In this document: piece by piece, positions 1 through 5,427 of the stretch | How positions within the stretch are numbered: position 1 is the first letter of the stretch | How the letters are laid out: each line of letters opens with the position of its first letter | Source of the DNA: CAZVIJ01 sp964626735 | GTDB taxonomy: Bacteria; Patescibacteriota; Dojkabacteria; JAOAGR01 | DNA: 7,240 nucleotides | Assembly (NCBI GenBank): GCA_964626735.1 | Contig: CAZVIJ010000071.1 | Coordinates: 1 to 7,240 of the forward strand | Direction of reading: 5' to 3' | Position numbers and translations under genes: made by a program | The notes under the pieces: generated by a model | Told to the model about the DNA's origin: nothing | What the model saw: only the letters and a program-made list of their open reading frames with translations | The model's database searches: none

Positions 1-540
1 GTTGTAAACCGTATCGCCGCCGATGGCCGGATTAGTTGTGGTGCTATAAGTACGGACGATGGTATCGTCGCTGGGGTTGAGCGTATTGTGAGTGTCAAAT
101 ATCTGTAGATTGCCGTTAAACACAGTGCCGACATAGTAGTACCTTCCGGTCGGATCAAACTCCATCAAGTAAATTTCTCGGTCCGTTAACGACGGAGTCG
201 TGCCGGTAGAGTACTCAAAGCCCTTATTGATAGAAATGCTACTATTCGCAGGTACTCTAGCTGTATTTACAACATCTTGCTCGTTATATGAGGTATACGC
301 AGCGTAAGTTTTAGTGTGAACATTATTCTTAAGCGTCAGGCTCCCCGGCTTTATGTTCTTATCGACTGAGCCATCAGCTGTACCCGTTGAAAAATCAGAT
401 GGGTCGGTATCGACAAACGAGGTAGAAATCGCTTGCGCCCCAGGTGCCAAATTCCGGACAAGCATTGGCCCGACCGTGCCGGCAAGTATGATAACAATTC
501 CGACGATCGATATTACTTTTAATCTAAGCAATCTTCTCAT
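1..540 (-). CDS. Secreted/anchored propeller-repeat surface protein, N-terminal part (3' end outside window)
   Basis: The frame is open from an ATG at 540 to the window edge: 180 codons with no stop. Residues 1-9 are basic (MRRLLRLK) and are followed by a hydrophobic segment at about 9-28, which fits a signal peptide or N-terminal anchor, so the protein should be exported. Residues 48-76 (SDF, then PG, then LK and HT) match a stretch at about 73-101 in the protein encoded just upstream at 524-3613. Residues 123-175 carry one copy of the repeat seen six times in that protein: an F/Y-rich strand, YYYVG, an 'LQIFDT' strand, then a PSDDT turn and a Ser/Thr tail. The two genes are therefore probably tandem paralogues. 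The start overlaps the upstream stop by 17 nt, and AAGGCAGGAA lies directly before the ATG, which suggests translational coupling. Ligand and function are unknown. The gene is real with good confidence; its full architecture cannot be seen. Confidence 0.82.
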   Translation of the reverse strand, partial: MRRLLRLKVISIVGIVIILAGTVGPMLVRNLAPGAQAISTSFVDTDPSDFSTGTADGSVDKNIKPGSLTLKNNVHTKTYAAYTSYNEQDVVNTARVPANSSISINKGFEYSTGTTPSLTDREIYLMEFDPTGRYYYVGTVFNGNLQIFDTHNTLNPSDDTIVRTYSTTTNPAIGGDTVYN

Positions 541-3500
541 TTCCTGCCTTCGTTTTTCTCCAAACCACATATAAACCAGCGCATACGATCGCTGTGGCAA
601 ACAGGCCGTAAAACCAACCCATTCGGTTCACATCCCGGTTCGTATCGTTGGCAACAAGTTCGATTGTCTTGACGTTTTTTTCGCTCCTCGAACCGGAGGT
701 ATCCTTTGATGACAGCTCATCATAAACCACCGCCAACTTCTGGGAATAGCTCTTTCCAGCAACCTCGTAATCGATCGTATGCTCCCCTACCTCAACATTC
801 GTAAACGTAGCAACCCCGTCCTTATCCGTCGTAGCCGTCCGAGGCGTAGAATGCAAGGTCACCTTAACAAAAGCAAGCGGCTTCCCATTCTTATCTTTCA
901 AAACAATCTTAAGCACTTTAACAATTGACGGCGTTGAATCATTCCCCATTGGTTCCGACACAGTAGTTGTCGGAACACCCGTCGGCGTTAGTTCATTCAC
1001 CAATGGTTCCGATTCCGTTTGAGTAGGAGTAACAGACGGCGATAGCACAATTGACGGCGTTGACCCATTGATAATTGACTTCGGGGCCGCCGTAGGCTTA
1101 ACCGTAGCTGTCGGGATACTCGTCGGCACCGAAGTAGGCTCGCTCGTCTCGTATGAAATCGATACGCTCGATAGTGTAGGGGTAACAGTTTCGTCGTCGG
1201 TTGAGAGAACCGCTTTGTATTGGATATATCGTGACGAAGGCGATGAGACGTTACTCCCGCTCTGCACTTCCACCCAATTCGTCCAGCCCGATGCGGTATC
1301 GGCACTGTTCCCGGAACGCGTGTAGAATTGGACAGAGGTACCGGCAGGAGATACGGTAGACCCAGTCAGTGTCCCCCAATTTGTTGATGATTTCCCGGAG
1401 TCAAGCGCCGCGGAGATCAACGTTCCGGATGTCGGATATCCTCGAGCAAATGTAACGCTCTTGAGCGAAGGGGCACTTGAGCTATCCGCATTCGTGAAAA
1501 TTGCCCTGTATTGGAGCCACTTTTTCGATGTTTGATCGGTTGCGACCGCTGAGATTGAGTTGTTTGTATAAGTTGAACTCCATGATCCCCATTGGTTGCT
1601 CGGCAATTGCACAGAGATCCAATCGATTTCGAAATAGTCGGTGGCATTGTTCCACTCTGAGTTATCGTTGCTTTCTAGATTGAAACCGATTTTGGAAAAC
1701 GGATGGGAAGTAACGGTAAACGACATCGTGGTCCAAACGTCTGAAACAAGTTTCGTACTTCCGTCTTCCCACCAGTCATCGCTATATATGAAATCGACGC
1801 AACTCTGGCAAGAGCCTGTCCTGCCGGGGCTGTGCAATTTCACGCGCGCATTGACGACAGAACCTGCGGGAAAATATCCATCCGGTTTTCCGGTATCGAA
1901 CCAGAAATACAAATTGCCGCCATACGGCACGTTGAAATTTGACAGCTTAACTGTACCGTTAGCTTGAGTCGCCGTCTGCCAATAATTTCCCCAATCGTAC
2001 GCATCATACGCATACGAGGTATTCGCATTACCGTTGAAATCGTCAATCCAATACGAGTTGTCTGTTCCTGCACGAGTTTGGATACTCACCGATTGCTGGG
2101 AATTAGCCGACGTATCCCATGATACAGATTGGTATGCCCCTGCCTGGATATCAATCGGCTTCGAGTAAAACCCTCCCGTAGATTCGATAGGATTAGAGGG
2201 ATTATATTCAACAGCTCCCCTTCCGCCAACGTAAACCGCTCCGAATGTCGTATCGTAACCGATATAGAAGTTGCTTGACCAGCCGCCGTATCCAAGCGGG
2301 TTTGAATGCTCGTCGTACTTATTCGCGAGCACGTCATCCTCCTGAGTTGCCGTGCCCTTGGTATCGATTACGAACGCACCTTGGTGCCGTGCGATAAAGT
2401 ATAGTTTCTTCTGGGTCTGGTTGTACGCGATGAACCTGCAGTAACCGTGAACGTTAATGGCGCTTGCGTTGTTGTAGTGGAGGAACACGGTATCGTCCGC
2501 GGACGATTGCGTACCTTGCGTATTGATGCCGACGACGCCTTCTTCGGTACCGACATAGATTACCGTATTAGTATCCCCGAAGGTCATCCGAACAGCATTG
2601 TTATCGAATATCGAAGGAGTGCTTGAGCCATTATACGAGTACAATTTCGTATCATCGCTTGCCGACAACGTACCGTTCGTCGAGAACACGTCGAGGCCGC
2701 CGAACGAGGCGACGTACATAAGATTTCGCCCCGTATCGTAAAGGATTTGGTTAACGTTTCCGCTCGTCACCGCCGGTGTCGTCGAAGTCGAATACGTTGC
2801 GGAAATCGTATCGTCTGCGATACTGGAGGTTCCTTGAGTATTGACGATTTGGAATCCTTGGTTGAACGTCGGTACGAAAATAAGATGCCGTGACGCATCG
2901 AAAGTGAGAAGCTTGATGTCGTTTCCTTGAAGCGCAGGAGTTGAACTGGTCGTATAGCTGCCAACCAGCGTATCGTCGGAAACGCTGGCCGTACCATGCA
3001 AGTTTATAACATACAGCCCGGTTTGGGTGCTCACGTACAGATACCCGAACTCAGGATCGATCTGTACGCTATCGACATTATCCCCAACAGCAATCGATGA
3101 CGAGCTGCTGTATTTCCCCAAGAGCGTATCGTCGGAGAATGTACCGGTACCTTTATTATCGAGTACGGTTACGCCATCTCCCCAGGTAGCGATAAACGTT
3201 ATGTTTAGGGCATGGTTGGGCAAGATCGACGTTACAACAGTGCTTCCGATAGAAGGATTCGAATTCATATCGATCACGCTCCGATGTGAAGCAAGCGTTA
3301 CCGCCCCTCCTCCTGTTGACGCAACTGAACTAGTCATTCCTCCGTATGCAGTATCTCCGCCATAGAAATCGTTTTCTGTTGTCTGAACGGCAGTATGGTT
3401 GGATGGTTTGAGTTTTACATCGCCAGGACTCGTATCGGCATCTAATGAAGAGTCCAATGCCCCAGATTTGAAATCGCTTTGTGTTGTTTGCATGAAGCTT

Positions 3501-3613
3501 CCGCTCTCAGCATGCGACACCTCGGAAGTCGTCCGCCACAAGGATGGCAATACCAGATAGCCGGCAAATAGTATTGCCGCCATATACCTCCCAAAGTGAA
3601 CAAGCCTGTTCAT
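524..3613 (-). CDS. Large multidomain surface protein: propeller repeats, interrupted beta-sandwich domain, CBM-like insert, carboxypeptidase-regulatory-like domain, C-terminal anchor
   Basis: Residues are numbered from an upstream in-frame GTG at 3694, to allow for alternative starts; the start used here is residue 28. Residues 28-50 form a basic n-region plus hydrophobic stretch (signal or anchor). Residues 165-500 contain six repeats marked by a 'GTxSxxDDT' turn at 188, 240, 294, 347, 400 and 453, a period of about 53 residues, resembling LVIVD-type beta-propeller repeats. Residues 506-544 plus 699-750 look like one beta-sandwich domain split by a jelly-roll-like insert (545-698, ending in FEIDWISV as carbohydrate-binding modules often do). 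Residues 755-850 are a second, uninterrupted copy. A Thr/Ser/Pro linker spans 850-925. A carboxypeptidase-regulatory/Cna-B-like Ig domain spans about 925-995. A membrane helix at 1026-1045 is followed by a basic tail (WRKTK), with no LPXTG. The product is probably a cell-surface adhesin or glycan binder; the ligand is unknown. Start choice: ATG 3613 keeps the basic n-region and has TTGGA 5 nt upstream. ATG 3583 has a stronger GGGAGG, but only 3 nt away, and loses the charged n-region. Confidence 0.88.
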   Translation of the reverse strand: MNRLVHFGRYMAAILFAGYLVLPSLWRTTSEVSHAESGSFMQTTQSDFKSGALDSSLDADTSPGDVKLKPSNHTAVQTTENDFYGGDTAYGGMTSSVASTGGGAVTLASHRSVIDMNSNPSIGSTVVTSILPNHALNITFIATWGDGVTVLDNKGTGTFSDDTLLGKYSSSSSIAVGDNVDSVQIDPEFGYLYVSTQTGLYVINLHGTASVSDDTLVGSYTTSSTPALQGNDIKLLTFDASRHLIFVPTFNQGFQIVNTQGTSSIADDTISATYSTSTTPAVTSGNVNQILYDTGRNLMYVASFGGLDVFSTNGTLSASDDTKLYSYNGSSTPSIFDNNAVRMTFGDTNTVIYVGTEEGVVGINTQGTQSSADDTVFLHYNNASAINVHGYCRFIAYNQTQKKLYFIARHQGAFVIDTKGTATQEDDVLANKYDEHSNPLGYGGWSSNFYIGYDTTFGAVYVGGRGAVEYNPSNPIESTGGFYSKPIDIQAGAYQSVSWDTSANSQQSVSIQTRAGTDNSYWIDDFNGNANTSYAYDAYDWGNYWQTATQANGTVKLSNFNVPYGGNLYFWFDTGKPDGYFPAGSVVNARVKLHSPGRTGSCQSCVDFIYSDDWWEDGSTKLVSDVWTTMSFTVTSHPFSKIGFNLESNDNSEWNNATDYFEIDWISVQLPSNQWGSWSSTYTNNSISAVATDQTSKKWLQYRAIFTNADSSSAPSLKSVTFARGYPTSGTLISAALDSGKSSTNWGTLTGSTVSPAGTSVQFYTRSGNSADTASGWTNWVEVQSGSNVSSPSSRYIQYKAVLSTDDETVTPTLSSVSISYETSEPTSVPTSIPTATVKPTAAPKSIINGSTPSIVLSPSVTPTQTESEPLVNELTPTGVPTTTVSEPMGNDSTPSIVKVLKIVLKDKNGKPLAFVKVTLHSTPRTATTDKDGVATFTNVEVGEHTIDYEVAGKSYSQKLAVVYDELSSKDTSGSRSEKNVKTIELVANDTNRDVNRMGWFYGLFATAIVCAGLYVVWRKTKAGNEKIA
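541..550 (-). promoter_or_regulatory. Shine-Dalgarno-like site for the gene starting at 540
   Basis: On the minus strand this reads AAGGCAGGAA immediately before the ATG at 540, with AAGG about 6 nt from the start. It lies inside the last codons of the upstream gene, so the downstream start probably uses ribosomes finishing that gene. It supports 540 as the start of the partial gene. Confidence 0.5.
921..1063 (-). repeat. 17-bp direct repeat, 126 bp apart, in the Thr/Pro linker
   Basis: The word acaattgacggcgttga occurs exactly at 921-937 and 1047-1063. The offset of 126 bp is 42 codons, so both copies are read in the same frame, as N-G/D-S-T-P-S-I-V. Shorter words such as ggttccga also recur between them. 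This fits expansion of the low-complexity linker by in-frame duplication. Slippage or recombination here would change the linker length without a frameshift. Confidence 0.7.
1601..2062 (-). other. Jelly-roll-like (putative carbohydrate-binding) domain inserted within a beta-sandwich domain
   Basis: This codes for residues 545-698. The segment is rich in Trp, Tyr, Asn and Gly (SYWIDDF, YDWGNYW, NLYFWFD, DDWWEDG) and ends with DYFEIDWISVQLP, the kind of final strand seen in CBM-type galactose-binding-like domains. It holds the only close extracellular cysteine pair in the protein, C629-Q-S-C632, which could form a small disulfide or bind metal. The boundaries come from comparison with the second copy of the host domain (residues 755-850), where the equivalent site holds only a short loop. 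Naming it a carbohydrate-binding module is an inference from general features, not a firm family match. Confidence 0.45.
2195..3202 (-). repeat. Six tandem ~159-nt coding repeats (propeller-type, 'DDT' repeats)
   Basis: This internal repeat array encodes residues 165-500 of the large surface protein. The best landmark is the DNA word gtatcgtc or a variant, which is the complement of the Asp-Asp-Thr codons. It recurs near 3127, 2968, 2808, 2650 and 2490, with a degenerate Asp-Asp-Val copy near 2335. The spacing of about 53 codons is regular. Each unit holds an 'lyVst..GlyvinT' strand pair, the DDT turn, a Tyr plus Ser/Thr/Pro stretch, and a strand that often starts with an aromatic residue. 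The period fits one propeller blade per repeat. The copies have diverged at the DNA level, so the duplications are old. Confidence 0.75.
3587..3592 (-). promoter_or_regulatory. GGGAGG Shine-Dalgarno-like site before an alternative start at 3583
   Basis: On the minus strand, GGGAGG is followed by TAT and then ATG (3583-3581). It is the best ribosome-binding match near this gene's 5' end, but the 3-nt spacing is tight. A start here would remove the Arg/His n-region of the signal sequence and leave only the hydrophobic core. Either this is the true start or the motif is a chance feature of the codons for the n-region. The competing start at 3613 has only TTGGA (3619-3623). Confidence 0.35.
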
Positions 3614-3708
3614 GTATATCCAAGATAAACTAAATGTTGGGGAAAAACTATACGCGCACGTTACAAGCTTTTTACCTTGTATCAATAATCGCACATAGGA
3701 AACCCCGA

Positions 3709-3717
3709 TGGTATAAT
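3709..3717 (+). promoter_or_regulatory. Extended -10 promoter (TGgTATAAT) for the membrane protein at 3732
   Basis: The sequence TGGTATAAT matches the extended -10 consensus TGnTATAAT exactly. The position expected for a -35 (3689-3694, TCGCAC) is poor, as is common for extended -10 promoters. Transcription would start near 3724, leaving a leader of about 8 nt before ATG 3732. No Shine-Dalgarno sequence is present there, so the mRNA would be essentially leaderless. An in-frame TAA at 3714-3716 overlaps the box, which confirms that the gene cannot start further upstream. Confidence 0.55.
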
Positions 3718-3728
3718 CCGATGATTAT
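3713..3728. promoter_or_regulatory. Inverted repeat over the -10 box and predicted transcription start (possible operator)
   Basis: ATAATC (3713-3718), a 4-nt spacer CGAT, then GATTAT (3723-3728) form a perfect 6-bp inverted repeat. It covers the TATAAT box and the predicted start of transcription. A third copy of the half-site lies at 3685-3690, 28 bp upstream of the first. A repressor bound here would block the promoter. The motif is short and AT-rich, so chance is a real alternative. Confidence 0.28.
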
Positions 3729-3731
3729 CTA

Positions 3732-5426
3732 ATGGCGAATAATAAACTAGAACTCGATGAAACTGCTCGCGGCGGCAGGGGTTATCGCGTTGCCGATTCG
3801 CCTGCCGATTGGAGAAACGGACGACGCACACCAAGCTCATTCGAGTCTTCTATCGCATTCTTCGTCCAGCATAAGGTTGCCACAACCCTGATAGTTGTCG
3901 CAATCCTCGCGCTCTATGTATACAGTACCTATGGTAGCAACGTATCGTCAACTCCCTATGACCTTCCGAACGTCCCAAAACCGCAACGGATTTCGCCATC
4001 CGGAATGTACCAGCAACCGGCCGAGTATGCGACGCAAGTTGCAGCATCGATTATCACGGCGGCTGAACCGCCGCAACAAGCCCCCAACAGGGAACTGACC
4101 ATCGAAGCGCAAGGCTTAATCGATCGATATGCACTACCGGACCTCGAAGGACCAAAACTCGAAAGCAAAAAAGTAATCAACGATGTTACCGACTCGGCGG
4201 TGACGATCTATACCGGGCCACAATGGAATTCCATTTATTCGACATTCTCGCTTGACGGCATCGAAAACCTTTCGGACAACGAAGCGCGTATCGTGGTTCA
4301 AAAACGAAACGAGTTCATGGAATTGTTTTTCGAACGTTTTTACCAGCACTTGAACCAGATCGACTCCACAAGCCAACGTGCGCACATCGATTTCAATCTT
4401 TTGCTGGAACGTGAACGTGTATACGATACGCAGCTTCGTGCAAAGCTTGGTCCAGGGGTCAACCTAAAGCTTCTCGACCCGCAAGTCGTGAACGCTCGCG
4501 TACTCGCAAAGCATGGCTACAAGGTTGACGTGCTGCTCAACGGTATTCCGAATGAGGATACCATGGGCACGCCTGATCTTCCCGATCCCCAAGCGTTTTG
4601 GGAATACCGCTCCATCATCATGGTTCAGTCCCCGCAGAACCCGGATATCTTGGTACCTGAGGCTACACATTTAACCCATGTCGTTAATGAAATCGTAAAC
4701 ATTCGGGACGCAATTTTGGAAAACAATCCGTCAGGTCGCCTTACGTTCATTCTCGGCAATGAGATGAATATTAAAAACCGGGAATATGCCATGGGGTTCG
4801 GAGGCGACAGGTACAAGAACCTCATTATCAATCCCGACAACTACTGGTTCATGTACTATGCAATCAAGGGCGAACTTAAAAACCGCGGTATCGAGATTAT
4901 GCCTTCATCGCTCAGCCTCGACTTGCACGGCGAAGATGTCTGGAGCTACTTCATGGAATCCCAGGTAAAAGTACGCAAACTCTTGGGAATAACAAATAGC
5001 AAAGAAGATAATTACAGCGCTATCCTGGTAAACTGCTACGGCTTGAACTTTGAGGAATTCAAGAGCAGGATCACAAGCTTCTTGAATAAGATGATCGAAA
5101 TCAATAATCGCGAACCGGATTATCAGCTGCAATTTGCCGGCCTGCAGGAAGGAGGCGTCCGGCCCCATAACCCGCTTTCCCCCAATGAAATCTCCTACGG
5201 CGAACGTCTCTCAACGCTTCAACAGATCCTCGACTACCTGGAATTGCTCGGAATCAAGAAAAAGTCGGTATATTCCGGCCCTCTGCCAATCGGAGTCGCC
5301 GAAACGAATCCGCAAAACGCGCTGTATAACGGCGACACTTCGGTTGAATTCGAGTACTTCGAGGGTAACCGTGAAGGATTCGAAAAGATAGCGGACGCAT
5401 CCAGCAAAGAAATTTTCAGTCACTAG
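3732..5426 (+). CDS. Single-pass membrane protein with external TIM-barrel-like domain (putative clan GH-A glycoside hydrolase)
   Basis: The 564-residue protein has a cytoplasmic N-terminus of about 48 residues, rich in Arg, Gly and Asp. One membrane helix (about 49-64) follows, then a Pro/Gln-rich stalk (about 75-120) and a large soluble domain (about 150-560). The basic flank before the helix predicts N-in, with the domain outside. The domain has alternating helices and hydrophobic strands ending in polar residues: KVDVLLNGIPNE (264-275), LTFILGNEMN (337-346), IEIMPSSLSLDLHG (387-400), YSAILVNCYG (428-437), LQFAGLQEGG (466-475) and SVYSGPLPIGV (512-522). A 'NE' after a strand (N343-E344) and a second Glu about 129 residues later (E473) match the acid/base and nucleophile of clan GH-A enzymes, which sit after beta-4 and beta-7. 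This is a fold inference; the family and substrate are unknown, and an inactive barrel is possible. The start at 3732 is fixed by the upstream TAA. The gene runs opposite to its neighbours and ends 1 nt from the next stop codon. Confidence 0.88.
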   Translation: MANNKLELDETARGGRGYRVADSPADWRNGRRTPSSFESSIAFFVQHKVATTLIVVAILALYVYSTYGSNVSSTPYDLPNVPKPQRISPSGMYQQPAEYATQVAASIITAAEPPQQAPNRELTIEAQGLIDRYALPDLEGPKLESKKVINDVTDSAVTIYTGPQWNSIYSTFSLDGIENLSDNEARIVVQKRNEFMELFFERFYQHLNQIDSTSQRAHIDFNLLLERERVYDTQLRAKLGPGVNLKLLDPQVVNARVLAKHGYKVDVLLNGIPNEDTMGTPDLPDPQAFWEYRSIIMVQSPQNPDILVPEATHLTHVVNEIVNIRDAILENNPSGRLTFILGNEMNIKNREYAMGFGGDRYKNLIINPDNYWFMYYAIKGELKNRGIEIMPSSLSLDLHGEDVWSYFMESQVKVRKLLGITNSKEDNYSAILVNCYGLNFEEFKSRITSFLNKMIEINNREPDYQLQFAGLQEGGVRPHNPLSPNEISYGERLSTLQQILDYLELLGIKKKSVYSGPLPIGVAETNPQNALYNGDTSVEFEYFEGNREGFEKIADASSKEIFSH

Positions 5427-5427
5427 C

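Larger units (their letters stand above)
3614..3731. promoter_or_regulatory. Divergent intergenic promoter region
   Basis: This 118-bp gap separates the divergent genes starting at 3613 (minus) and 3732 (plus). It is the only true intergenic stretch in the window. It contains a near-perfect extended -10 box for the plus gene. For the minus gene there is only a weak candidate, TATAGT (complement of 3647-3652), about 34 nt before ATG 3613 and without a convincing -35. The half-site ATAATC appears at 3685-3690 and 3713-3718, and its complement GATTAT at 3723-3728. A shared region of this size could co-regulate both genes. Confidence 0.55.

Noticed and set aside
353..574. Plus-strand open frame of 73 codons across the two paralogue genes
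   Set aside because: It is antisense to the signal sequence of one gene and the membrane anchor of the other, and its composition looks like a shadow frame.
560..619. Sortase (LPXTG) anchor at the C-terminus of the large surface protein
   Set aside because: A hydrophobic helix and basic tail are present, but no LPXTG-like motif precedes them, so it is called a plain membrane anchor.
3614..3694. Upstream GTG start at 3694 for the large surface protein, adding 27 residues
   Set aside because: It is a GTG with no Shine-Dalgarno, it places a non-signal-like stretch with a Cys before the signal sequence, and it would run across the only weak candidate promoter for this gene.
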